Of a stretch of DNA of 23,404 nt, positions 1 through 6,769 are shown one piece after another. Made by a program: the position numbers and the translations under genes. This DNA is from DASYSL01 sp036003365. GTDB lineage: Bacteria > Eisenbacteria > RBG-16-71-46 > DASYSL01. The DNA is taken from NCBI GenBank assembly GCA_036003365.1, contig DASYSL010000027.1, positions 1 to 23,404 on the forward strand. Reading direction: 5' to 3'. How positions within the stretch are numbered: position 1 is the first letter of the stretch; the number at the start of each line of letters is the position of its first letter. A model generated the notes under the pieces. That model made no database searches. It was not told the origin of the DNA and saw only the letters and a list, made by a program, of their open reading frames with translations.

Positions 1-728
1 ACGACGCCTACAAGAGCCTGACCGAGGCGTTCGTGCACGCCGGCGCCCACCACGACGCGAAGGTGGAGCTGGCGTGGGTGGAGAGCTCGGATCTCGAGAC
101 CGGCGACGCCGAAGCCCTGCTCGGCACGGCCGACGGTATCCTGGTGCCGGGCGGCTTCGGCGAGCGTGGCATCGAGGGCAAGATCAAGGCGGCGCGTTTC
201 GCGCGCCAGCGCGACGTGCCGTACTTCGGCATCTGCCTCGGCATGCAGGCGGCGGTGATCGAGTTCGCGCGCGACGTCGTGGGCTGGCCGGACGCGCACT
301 CCTCCGAGTTCGACACGCGCTCCGGTCATAAAGTGATCGACCTGCTGGCCGAGCAGCAGCTGGTGAGCGACAAGGGTGGCACCATGCGCCTCGGGCTCTA
401 CAAGTGCGCCCTGGCCGCAGGCTCGCGCGCGCGCGAAGCCTACGGCGCCGACGTGGTCGAGGAGCGCCACCGCCACCGCTACGAGTTCAACAACAAGCTC
501 GGCCAGAATCTGGTGTCACGCGGGCTCGCCATCACCGGGCGCAATCCCGGCCGCGACCTGGTCGAGGTGGTCGAGATCCCGGAGCATCCGTGGTTCGTGG
601 GCGTGCAGTTCCATCCCGAGCTGCGCTCGCGCCCCGACCGGCCGCATCCGCTGTTCATCGCCTTCGTCGAGGCGGCGCTGGCGCGCGCCGGCTCCTCGCG
701 CGGGCGGCACGTGGGCGCGGGGACCTAG
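1..728 (+). CDS. pyrG: CTP synthase, C-terminal glutaminase part (5' truncated by window edge)
   Basis: CTP synthase makes CTP from UTP, ATP and glutamine in the cytoplasm. Only the class I glutamine amidotransferase domain is visible, about 242 residues of a protein that is usually near 545. The reading frame is open from base 3, so the gene begins outside the window. The nucleophilic cysteine lies in YFGICLGMQ (Cys codon 234-236). The catalytic His and Glu are in QFHPEL (codons 612-614 and 618-620). The upstream oxyanion-loop motif GGFGERG and the motifs GGTMRLG and RHRHRYEFNN are typical of PyrG rather than other amidotransferases. The gene ends two bases before the GTG of kdsA, and a pyrG-kdsA order is familiar in diderm bacteria. 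Identity is secure; the synthase domain is not visible. Confidence 0.97.
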   Translation, partial: DAYKSLTEAFVHAGAHHDAKVELAWVESSDLETGDAEALLGTADGILVPGGFGERGIEGKIKAARFARQRDVPYFGICLGMQAAVIEFARDVVGWPDAHSSEFDTRSGHKVIDLLAEQQLVSDKGGTMRLGLYKCALAAGSRAREAYGADVVEERHRHRYEFNNKLGQNLVSRGLAITGRNPGRDLVEVVEIPEHPWFVGVQFHPELRSRPDRPHPLFIAFVEAALARAGSSRGRHVGAGT

Positions 729-729
729 C

Positions 730-1563
730 GTGGGCGTGAAGACGGTCGCTGTTGGCACGGCATCTTTCGGAGGCGCGGCCCTGGCCATCATCGCCGGACC
801 GTGCGCCATCGAGTCGCCGGATTTGGTGCTGCGCACCGCCACCAAGCTCGCCGCCCTGTGCCAGGCGCGCCGGCTGCCGTTCGTGTTCAAGTCTTCCTAC
901 AAGAAAGCCAACCGCTCGTCGCTCGGCTCCTACACCGGGCCGGGGCTCGACGAGGGCTTGGCCGCGCTGGCGCGCGTGCGCAAGGAAGTCGGCGTGCCGG
1001 TGCTCACCGACGTGCACGAAGCGGGCGAGGCGAGCACGGTGGCCGAGGTCGTCGACTGCCTGCAGATTCCGGCCTTCCTGTCGCGCCAGACCGACCTGCT
1101 CGCGGCCTGCGCGCGCACCGGCAAGGTCGTGAACGTGAAGAAGGGCCAGTTCCTGGCGCCCGACGACATGCAGCAAGTGGTGGAGAAGCTCGAGGGCTCG
1201 GGGGCGAGCGGCATCCTGCTCACCGAGCGCGGCACCACGTTCGGGCATCACGATCTGGTGGTCGACTTCCGCGGCCTCGTGGTCATGCGCGACACCGGGT
1301 GGCCGGTGGTCTACGATGCCACGCACTCGCTCCAGCATCCGGGTGGCGGGGTGACGGGCGGAGACCGGCGCTTCGCAGCCCCGCTCGCGCTCGCGGCGGT
1401 GGCGGCGGGGGTGGACGCGCTCTTCTTCGAGACCCATCCCGATCCCGCGCGCGCTCTCTCCGACGCGGCGACGCAGATCCCGCTCGATCAGGTCGAGCAG
1501 CTTCTCGATCAGGCGATGCGCGTGCGCGACGCGGTGGCGGAACGGGTGAGCGCCAAGGCGTGA
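730..1563 (+). CDS. kdsA: 3-deoxy-D-manno-octulosonate 8-phosphate synthase, metal-dependent type
   Basis: KdsA condenses phosphoenolpyruvate with arabinose-5-phosphate to give Kdo-8-phosphate, the second step of Kdo synthesis for the LPS inner core. The protein is 277 residues, close to the usual 280. The GTG at 730 is preceded by a GGGGA at 719-723; GTG 736 is an alternative. The N-terminal motif is AGPCAIES with Cys25. Metal-dependent enzymes such as that of Aquifex have Cys here, whereas the E. coli type has Asn. The other expected metal ligands are present: His in DATHSLQ, Glu in FFETHPDP and Asp in SDAATQIP. KSSYKKANRSS and DVHE are further family motifs. The stop overlaps the kdsC start (GTGA), which suggests coupled translation. 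The related DAHP synthases are less likely, given the neighbours kdsC and kdsD and the overall match to KdsA. Confidence 0.95.
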   Translation: MGVKTVAVGTASFGGAALAIIAGPCAIESPDLVLRTATKLAALCQARRLPFVFKSSYKKANRSSLGSYTGPGLDEGLAALARVRKEVGVPVLTDVHEAGEASTVAEVVDCLQIPAFLSRQTDLLAACARTGKVVNVKKGQFLAPDDMQQVVEKLEGSGASGILLTERGTTFGHHDLVVDFRGLVVMRDTGWPVVYDATHSLQHPGGGVTGGDRRFAAPLALAAVAAGVDALFFETHPDPARALSDAATQIPLDQVEQLLDQAMRVRDAVAERVSAKA

Positions 1564-2135
1564 GCCCGAAGACCTCGAAGGCGCCGCTTCTCTTCGCGCG
1601 CTTTCCGGCGCGCCTGCGCGCGCGCGCGGCCAAGATTGCGGTGTGCGGCTTCGACTCCGACGGCACGCTCACCGATCGCGGCATGTTCCACGACGCGGAG
1701 GGCAAGGACCTGCGCCGCTTCGACGTGCGCGACGGCATCGCCATGAAGTGGGCGGCCGAGCGCGGTCTTGGCATCGTGGTGGTCAGCGGACGCGCCAGCC
1801 GAGCCCTCGACTACCGCATGGAGGATCTCGGTCTGCCCGTGTTCCAGAGCGTGAAGGACAAGGTCGCGATCCTCGAGCCATTCGCGCGCGAGCGCGGCGC
1901 CAGCGCCGCTCAGGTCGCCTTCCTGGGCGACGATCTGCCGGATCTCGCGGCCCTCCGGTGGTGCGGCCTGCCCATGGCCGTGGCCGACGCGCATCCCGAG
2001 ATCAAGCGCGCGGCGGCCTGGGTCACGCCCTCGCCCGGCGGCAAGGGCGCGGTGCGCGAAGCGCTCGAAGCGCTCCTCGACGCGAGCGGGCGCTGGCCGG
2101 ACGTGCTCGCGCACTATCGGGGAGGCAAGCGATGA
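1560..2135 (+). CDS. kdsC: 3-deoxy-D-manno-octulosonate 8-phosphate phosphatase (HAD family)
   Basis: KdsC removes phosphate from Kdo-8-phosphate to give free Kdo. The protein has 191 residues, close to the 188 of E. coli KdsC, and is a capless C0-type HAD phosphatase. Motif I is FDSDGTLTD, with the nucleophile Asp and the acid/base Asp two residues later; many homologues have DVDGVLTD. Motif II is the Ser of VVVSGRAS. A Lys in SVKDK fits motif III, and GDDLPDL is motif IV, which binds magnesium. The glycine-rich C-terminal tail (SPGGKGAVRE) matches the KdsC tail that enters the neighbouring active site in the tetramer. The GTG start overlaps the kdsA stop and the end overlaps the kdsD start (ATGA), so kdsA, kdsC and kdsD are almost certainly one transcription unit. 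Confidence 0.95.
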   Translation: MSPKTSKAPLLFARFPARLRARAAKIAVCGFDSDGTLTDRGMFHDAEGKDLRRFDVRDGIAMKWAAERGLGIVVVSGRASRALDYRMEDLGLPVFQSVKDKVAILEPFARERGASAAQVAFLGDDLPDLAALRWCGLPMAVADAHPEIKRAAAWVTPSPGGKGAVREALEALLDASGRWPDVLAHYRGGKR

Positions 2136-3133
2136 CGCCCGAAGTCGACACCGACGCCCTCGCCGTGGCGCGCGCTCTGCTCGAGCACACCGCGGCAGCG
2201 CTCAACGACCAGGCCGACCGCCTGGGCGACGCCTTCGCGCGTGCCGCCGATCTTCTCTACGGCTGCCGCGGCAAGGTGGTGACCTCGGGCGTGGGCAAGT
2301 CGGGCCTCGTGGCCCAGCGCCTCGCGGCCACGCTCACCAGCACCGGCACGCCGGCTTTCTTCTTGCACCCGACCGAAGCCGCGCACGGCGACGCCGGCAT
2401 CTTGCAGAGCGGCGACGTGGCGCTCTTCGTCTCCAAGAGCGGCGGCTCGGACGAGCTCACGCCGCTCACCGAGTTCCTGCGCCGCCTCGAGATCCCGCTG
2501 ATCGCCATCACCGCCCGCGCCGACAGCGCCCTGGGCCGCGCGGCAAACGTCGTGCTCGAGACCGGCGAGGTGCGCGAGGCCGCACCCCTCGACTTCGTGC
2601 CCACGACCAGCGCCACCGTGGCCCAGGTCCTGGGTGATGCGCTCGCCATGGCGCTGGTGGCGCGCCGCGGATTCAAGGATCAGGACTTCGCCTTCCTGCA
2701 CCCGGGCGGCGTGCTCGGGCGCGCCATGCGGCTCACCGCGGGGGACCTCATGCACGGCGGCACGGCGCTGCCGCGGGTCAGCGAGGACACGCCGCTCAAG
2801 CGCGTGCTGGTCGAGATCTTGGAGAAGCGCCTCGGCATCACCACCGTGGTCGACGCGCAGGGCCGCCTCGCCGGCGTGGTCACCGACGGCGATCTCAAGC
2901 GCATCCTGCTCTCGCACGCCGAGACCCAGGACACCCTGTGGTCGCTCGGCGCCCAGGAGATCATGTCGCGCCATCCCGCGACCGCGCCCATCGAGCTCCG
3001 CATCGCCTCGGCCGTGCGCCAGATGGAAGAGCACTCCGGCGGCCCCATCACGGCGCTCATCATCGTCGACGAAGCCCAGCGCCCGCTCGGGGTCCTGCAC
3101 CTGCACGACTGCCTGCGCGCCGGGGCGCGCTAG
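2132..3133 (+). CDS. kdsD: Arabinose-5-phosphate isomerase (SIS domain plus two CBS domains)
   Basis: KdsD interconverts ribulose-5-phosphate and arabinose-5-phosphate and so supplies the substrate of KdsA. The protein has 333 residues, against 328 for E. coli KdsD. The N-terminal SIS domain spans roughly residues 35-180, with SGVGKSG, HPTEAAHGD, SKSGGSDEL and PTTSATVAQVLGDALA. FLHPGGVLGR marks its end. Two CBS repeats follow, at about 205-265 (ending VVTDGDLKR) and 275-330 (ending LHLHDCLRAG). A strong Shine-Dalgarno GGGGAGG at 2119-2125 sits six bases before the ATG, inside kdsC. GutQ and KpsF are the close paralogues, but the position in a Kdo gene cluster favours KdsD. The Kdo cytidylyltransferase gene kdsB is not in this window. 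Confidence 0.95.
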   Translation: MTPEVDTDALAVARALLEHTAAALNDQADRLGDAFARAADLLYGCRGKVVTSGVGKSGLVAQRLAATLTSTGTPAFFLHPTEAAHGDAGILQSGDVALFVSKSGGSDELTPLTEFLRRLEIPLIAITARADSALGRAANVVLETGEVREAAPLDFVPTTSATVAQVLGDALAMALVARRGFKDQDFAFLHPGGVLGRAMRLTAGDLMHGGTALPRVSEDTPLKRVLVEILEKRLGITTVVDAQGRLAGVVTDGDLKRILLSHAETQDTLWSLGAQEIMSRHPATAPIELRIASAVRQMEEHSGGPITALIIVDEAQRPLGVLHLHDCLRAGAR

Positions 3134-3144
3134 ATCCGCGGCGG

Positions 3145-3170
3145 TTGCGCCGTGAGTCCCCGAGGCGCAA
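3145..3170. repeat. Short inverted repeat between kdsD and the exported-protein gene
   Basis: TTGCGCC at 3145-3151 and GGCGCAA at 3164-3170 are perfect 7-bp inverted copies separated by 12 bases. They lie in the 47-nt gap after kdsD. There is no T-run downstream, so a standard intrinsic terminator is not supported. It could be a weak RNA hairpin that reduces read-through, a protein-binding site, or chance in GC-rich DNA. Confidence 0.3.
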
Positions 3171-3180
3171 GCTGGTTGCC

Positions 3181-3750
3181 ATGAAATCCGCCGCTCGGCT
3201 CTCTCTCGCCGTCACGCTCCTGACCGTTCTGGGCGCTTCCTCGCCTGCCTCCGCGGCCGGTCAGTTCGAGAAATCGCGCGAAGAAGCGATCCGGGTCCTC
3301 CTCAAGACCGAAGTGTTCGCGGACAACTTCGTGGGGTTCGTCGGAAGGCCTTCGGACGAAGTGTGCTCGTTTCGCACCGTGCTCGCTCAGCCCGACGCCG
3401 ACGCCCTCTTCAAGGAGATCTTGACCAAAGGCCGCCTGGCGGGCCGGCTCTATGCGCTCTGCGGCCTCTATTTCACGGATCACGAGCGTTTCGCTCACGA
3501 GATCCAGCCCTACCGCAAGAGCGCGGACTCGGTGGCGATGTCTGCGGGCTGCATCATGGGCCGCGAGCGCGTCGCGCGTCTGGTGGAGCGGGCGGATCCC
3601 CGCGTCATCCGCCTGAAGGATCCGTCGGAGACCACGAAAGCGTGGCTCGACCGTCATCCGGATCCCACTGGATCGCGGGATTACAGCATGGACATCCTCG
3701 GCGGTGGCTGGCCGGCGCACTTCAAGGAGATGAAGGGCTGCGATCGCTGA
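3181..3750 (+). CDS. Exported protein of unknown function with four cysteines
   Basis: I do not recognise a named family. The ATG at 3181 gives a 189-residue protein with a typical Sec signal peptide: a positive N-terminus (MKSAAR), a hydrophobic stretch at about 7-19, and a likely cleavage near ASAA at 23-26. The mature part is mainly helical by pattern and has cysteines at 62, 94, 124 and 187, compatible with two disulfides in the periplasm. Visible blocks are RPSDEVCSFR, AGRLYALCGLYFTD, SAGCIMGRE and a C-terminal DILGGGWPAHF. The gene sits between kdsD and lptC, which are adjacent in many proteobacteria. Its codons are less GC-biased than those of its neighbours (AAA, GAA, TCT, GTT, CCT and TTT occur), which may mean later acquisition. 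No clear Shine-Dalgarno precedes the ATG. A link to LPS is only suggested by position. Confidence 0.8.
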   Translation: MKSAARLSLAVTLLTVLGASSPASAAGQFEKSREEAIRVLLKTEVFADNFVGFVGRPSDEVCSFRTVLAQPDADALFKEILTKGRLAGRLYALCGLYFTDHERFAHEIQPYRKSADSVAMSAGCIMGRERVARLVERADPRVIRLKDPSETTKAWLDRHPDPTGSRDYSMDILGGGWPAHFKEMKGCDR

Positions 3751-3829
3751 ACGGCGAGCGAGAAGATTTCACCTCACGCCTCAGTGATTCGCGCCGATAA
3801 CTCTCGTTGTGATGGGCGCATGCTCTCGC

Positions 3830-3845
3830 TGGCACCCTCTATGCT
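3830..3845 (+). promoter_or_regulatory. Candidate sigma-54 (-24/-12) promoter for lptC-lptB-rpoN
   Basis: The sequence TGGCACCCTCTATGCT matches the sigma-54 consensus TGGCACG-N4-TTGCT at the whole -24 block (TGGCAC) and at TGCT of the -12 block. The GG and GC doublets have the required 10-bp separation. Transcription would begin around 3855-3857, about 90 bases before the lptC ATG. Because rpoN itself is the third gene downstream, this could be an autoregulatory element. It overlaps a sigma-70 candidate, and a single match in GC-rich DNA can be chance. Confidence 0.4.
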
Positions 3846-3873
3846 TGACCCCCCTCCGACCCCTTGCTAGCGT
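3845..3873 (+). promoter_or_regulatory. Candidate sigma-70-type promoter upstream of lptC
   Basis: TTGACC at 3845-3850 matches five of six -35 bases. After exactly 17 bases comes TAGCGT at 3868-3873, which matches TATAAT at only three positions. Transcription would begin near 3880. The optimal spacing makes this a real competitor of the overlapping sigma-54 candidate; both could be used. Confidence 0.35.
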
Positions 3874-3936
3874 GCCAGTGAGAGCCCACGCCAAGAGGTG
3901 GAGTGCCTCGTGGCCGCGGCTCGAGAGCTCTTTCAC

Positions 3937-3941
3937 GGAGG
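3937..3941 (+). promoter_or_regulatory. Shine-Dalgarno site that fixes the lptC start
   Basis: GGAGG lies five bases before the ATG at 3947. It selects this ATG over the open frame that extends upstream and places the lipoprotein signal directly at the N-terminus. Confidence 0.7.
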
Positions 3942-3946
3942 ACTCG

Positions 3947-4513
3947 ATGCGCCTCGGTCTCGGGATGGCCGCTTTGGCCGCCGTCCTGGCCATGGCGGGG
4001 TGTGGCGACGGCGACGTGCCGTCGCAGATGGCGCCCGCGAGCAACGCTCCCGATCAGGAGGTGCGCGGCTTCACCCTGACCGAGAGCGTGGGCAGCCAGA
4101 TGCGCTGGCGGCTCACCGCGCGCTCGGCGGCCACCTATCGCAACAAGGGAGTCATCGTGGCGCAGACGGTGGCCATCGACTTCTTCGACGCGGCAGGGAA
4201 GCCGTATTCCCATCTCACGGCGGATCAGGGAGAGATCCATCCTTCGACCAACGACATGGTGGCCAGCGGCCACGTGGCCATCGTGACCAACGCCGGCACG
4301 CGCGTCGACACGCCTTCGCTCAAGTTCCTGAACAAGGAGCAGAAGGTGCAGTCGGATCAGCGGGTGACCGTGCGCCGTGGCGGCGACGTGCTGAGCGGGG
4401 TGGGTTTCGAGAGTGATCCGAGCCTCGACCACTTCGTGTTCAAGAGCAAGATCACGGCCCAGGTGAAATCGGCGAGCGGGCGCATCCGCGTGCACCAGCG
4501 GGGGACGCCGTGA
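3947..4513 (+). CDS. lptC: LPS export ABC transporter periplasmic protein LptC (predicted lipoprotein)
   Basis: LptC receives LPS from the LptB2FG transporter and passes it to the periplasmic LptA bridge. The product is 188 residues, close to the 191 of E. coli LptC. The N-terminus (MRLGLG, hydrophobic run, then LAMAGC with Cys19) reads as a lipoprotein signal rather than the single membrane anchor of E. coli LptC. The rest is beta-rich, with alternating-pattern segments such as VRGFTLTESVGSQMRWRLTA, HLTADQGEI, MVASGHVAIVTNAG and RRGGDVLSGVGFESDP. These are typical of the LptA/LptC beta-jellyroll (OstA-like) fold. Overlap with lptB (GTGA) and the following rpoN support the call. An LptA identity is the main alternative for a single OstA-like protein here, but the lipoprotein anchor and the end motif favour LptC. 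Confidence 0.88.
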   Translation: MRLGLGMAALAAVLAMAGCGDGDVPSQMAPASNAPDQEVRGFTLTESVGSQMRWRLTARSAATYRNKGVIVAQTVAIDFFDAAGKPYSHLTADQGEIHPSTNDMVASGHVAIVTNAGTRVDTPSLKFLNKEQKVQSDQRVTVRRGGDVLSGVGFESDPSLDHFVFKSKITAQVKSASGRIRVHQRGTP

Positions 4514-5292
4514 GCTTGAGCGCGACCGCCTCCGTGGCGTCGCAGCGCGGGCCGGCCGCGGTCGCCGAGCGTGGCGGCATCGTCGCCGAGGGCTTGGTGC
4601 AGGCCTACGGCAAGCACCGCGTGGTCGACGGCGTGTCGTTGCACGTGGGGCGCGGCGAGGTGGTCGGGCTCCTCGGTCCCAACGGCGCCGGCAAGACGAC
4701 GACGTTCTATTTGATCGTCGGCCTCCTGCACGCGCACTCGGGGACCATCCGCCTCGACGACGAGGACCTGACCCGCCTGCCCGTGCACCTGCGGGCGCGG
4801 CGCGGTATCGGCTACCTGGCCCAGGAGCCGAGCATCTTCCGCAAGCTGAGCGTGAAGGACAACGTGATGGCGGTGCTCGAGACCTTGCCGCTGAGCCACA
4901 AGGAGCGCGAGGAGAAGCTGCACGCGCTGCTCGACGAGCTGCATCTGACGCCGCTCGCCGACCGGCCCGGCACCAAGCTCTCGGGCGGCGAGCGCCGCCG
5001 CGTGGAGATCGCGCGGGCGCTCATCCGCGAGCCCAAGTTCCTGCTGCTCGACGAGCCCTTCGTGGGCATCGATCCGATCGCCGTGGCGGAGATCCAGGAG
5101 ATCGTGGCCCGGCTGCGCGAGCGCGGCCTCGGCATCCTGATCACCGACCACAACGTGAGGGAGACCCTGCGCGTGACCAGCCGCGCCTACATCATGTATC
5201 AGGGAAAGATCCTGGTGGAGGGCACGTCGGACGAGCTGGCGACCGACCCCCAGGCACGACGCTTCTATCTCGGGGAGCAATTCAGCCTGTGA
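4510..5292 (+). CDS. lptB: LPS export ABC transporter ATP-binding protein LptB
   Basis: LptB is the cytoplasmic ATPase that, with LptF and LptG, extracts LPS from the inner membrane. The protein has 260 residues. ABC motifs are complete: Walker A GPNGAGKTT (56-64), Q-loop Gln105, signature LSGGE (157-161), Walker B FLLLDEP (177-183) and switch His214 in ITDHNVRETL. GYLAQEPSIFRKLSV and DEPFVGIDPIAV are characteristic of LptB rather than other ABC ATPases. It is about 20 residues longer than E. coli LptB at the N-terminus because the GTG start overlaps the lptC stop (GTGA). A shorter protein from an internal start near residue 24 cannot be excluded. The genes lptF and lptG are not in the window. 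Confidence 0.96.
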   Translation: MSLSATASVASQRGPAAVAERGGIVAEGLVQAYGKHRVVDGVSLHVGRGEVVGLLGPNGAGKTTTFYLIVGLLHAHSGTIRLDDEDLTRLPVHLRARRGIGYLAQEPSIFRKLSVKDNVMAVLETLPLSHKEREEKLHALLDELHLTPLADRPGTKLSGGERRRVEIARALIREPKFLLLDEPFVGIDPIAVAEIQEIVARLRERGLGILITDHNVRETLRVTSRAYIMYQGKILVEGTSDELATDPQARRFYLGEQFSL

Positions 5293-5311
5293 GCGCGCGA
5301 GGATTCCAGCC

Positions 5312-6736
5312 ATGGAGATGAAACAGAGTCTCTCGCAGCGGCTCACCACGCAGCTGATCATGACGCCGCGCCTGCAGCAGGCGCTCAAGCTCCTGCAGGT
5401 GCCGACGCTCGAGCTGCAGCAGATCCTCAAGCAGGAGCTGATGCAGAACCCGCTGCTCGAAGAAGTGGACGAGGTGGTCGAGGACCAGGACACGCACGAG
5501 GCCGAGGCCGACTCGGGCGAGCTCAGCGAGGAGCCGGAGTCGGAGAAGGACGGCGAAGAGGACATCGACTGGTCGGAGTTCATGCAGGAAGGGCTCGACC
5601 GCACCTACGTCCCGGCCCAGGAGCAGCAGACCGAGTTCTACGAGAAGGTGCCGGTCACGCGCATGAGCCTGGCCGAGCACATGACCCTGCAGCTCAGACT
5701 CATGGAGCTGCCCCCGGACGTGATCGCGCTCGGCGAGTTCCTCATCGGCTCGGTCGACGACCGCGGTTACCTGGTCACGCCCGTCGAAGACATCGCCGAA
5801 TCCACCGGCCGCTCGGTGGCCGAGATCGAGCATGCGCTCAAGATCGTGCAAAGCCTCGAGCCCGCCGGCGTCGGCGCCCGCGACCTGCGCGAATGCCTGC
5901 TCATGCAGCTGGCGGCCCGCAAGCAGGAGGGCACGCTCGCCTGGCGCGTCGTCGACGAGCACTTCGACCGCCTGGTCAACAACAAGAAGGCGGAGATCGC
6001 GCGCGCCCTGCGCGTCACCCCGGAGGAAGTGCAGGAAGCCACCGACGCGCTTTCCCAGCTCTCGCCCAAGCCCGGCCTCGAGATCACGACCGACGAAGAC
6101 CGCTACGTCGTGCCCGATCTCATCGTCGAGCGCGTGGGCGAGGACTATGTCGTGCTCCTGAACGACCGCAACGTGCCGCGCCTGCGCATCACCCAGGCCT
6201 ATGAGAAGGTGCTGCGCGAGGCCAAGAAGCCGGGCGGCCGCGACTCGACGCGCGACTACATCCAGTCCAAGCTCAACTCGGCGCGCTGGCTCATCCAGAC
6301 CATCGAGCAGCGCCGCCGCACCATGATCAAGGTGATGAACTGCATCATCCAGGAGCAGCGCGAGTTCTTCGACAGGGGCATCCAGTTCTTGCGCCCGCTC
6401 ACGCTGCAGCAGGTGGCGCGGCAGATCGACATGCACGAGTCCACGGTCAGTCGCGTGACCACGAACAAATACGTGCAGACGCCGCGTGGCGTCTTCGAGC
6501 TCAAGTTCTTCTTCTCCAGCGGCATCACCACGCAGGACGGGGAGGACGTGTCTTCGAAGACCGCCCGCGAGGCCATCCGGCAATTCATCGAGGAAGAGGA
6601 GAAGCGCGATCCGCACTCGGACCAGAAGATCGCGGAGATGCTCCAGGCGCGCGGCATGAACATCGCGCGCCGCACGGTGGCCAAGTACCGCGAGCAGCTC
6701 AACATCCTACCGGCGCGCTTCCGGCGCCGGATCTAG
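5312..6736 (+). CDS. rpoN: RNA polymerase sigma-54 factor
   Basis: RpoN directs RNA polymerase to -24/-12 promoters, where an AAA+ activator must open the complex. The protein has 474 residues, against 477 in E. coli. Region I (about 1-50) is the glutamine- and leucine-rich activator-interacting part, with QLIMTPRLQQALKLLQ. Region II (51-88) is strongly acidic. The core-binding domain follows, with GYL and LEPAGVGARDL motifs, then a helix-turn-helix region around IDMHESTVSRVTTNKYVQTP. The RpoN box ARRTVAKYRE is at 452-461. The ATG at 5312 is preceded by GAGGA around 5299-5303; a second ATG follows two codons later. It lies 19 nt after lptB, the standard lptB-rpoN order. No sigma-54 activator gene is present in the window. 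Confidence 0.98.
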   Translation: MEMKQSLSQRLTTQLIMTPRLQQALKLLQVPTLELQQILKQELMQNPLLEEVDEVVEDQDTHEAEADSGELSEEPESEKDGEEDIDWSEFMQEGLDRTYVPAQEQQTEFYEKVPVTRMSLAEHMTLQLRLMELPPDVIALGEFLIGSVDDRGYLVTPVEDIAESTGRSVAEIEHALKIVQSLEPAGVGARDLRECLLMQLAARKQEGTLAWRVVDEHFDRLVNNKKAEIARALRVTPEEVQEATDALSQLSPKPGLEITTDEDRYVVPDLIVERVGEDYVVLLNDRNVPRLRITQAYEKVLREAKKPGGRDSTRDYIQSKLNSARWLIQTIEQRRRTMIKVMNCIIQEQREFFDRGIQFLRPLTLQQVARQIDMHESTVSRVTTNKYVQTPRGVFELKFFFSSGITTQDGEDVSSKTAREAIRQFIEEEEKRDPHSDQKIAEMLQARGMNIARRTVAKYREQLNILPARFRRRI

Positions 6737-6769
6737 ACGATTGCTCCATTCGTTGCTCCGGAGGTCGCG

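Larger units (their letters stand above)
3751..3946. other. Non-coding intergenic region upstream of lptC (196 nt)
   Basis: This is the longest gap in the window. An open frame leads into lptC from about 3809, but its translation looks non-coding and would push the lipoprotein signal far from the N-terminus, so I treat the region as regulatory. It contains the promoter candidates listed separately. The imperfect pairing of GGCGAG around 3752 with CACGCC near 3779 is too weak to call a terminator. Confidence 0.6.

Noticed and set aside
3809..3946. Upstream extension of lptC to ATG 3809
   Set aside because: It would bury the lipoprotein signal and covers the likely promoter; GGAGG fixes the start at 3947.
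5282..6616. A 444-codon minus-strand frame opposite rpoN
   Set aside because: It is Leu/His/Arg-rich antisense of rpoN, with no family match by eye.
6741..6759. Direct repeat TTGCTCC in the rpoN-hpf gap
   Set aside because: Two 7-base copies in a 33-nt spacer are too short and isolated to support a function.
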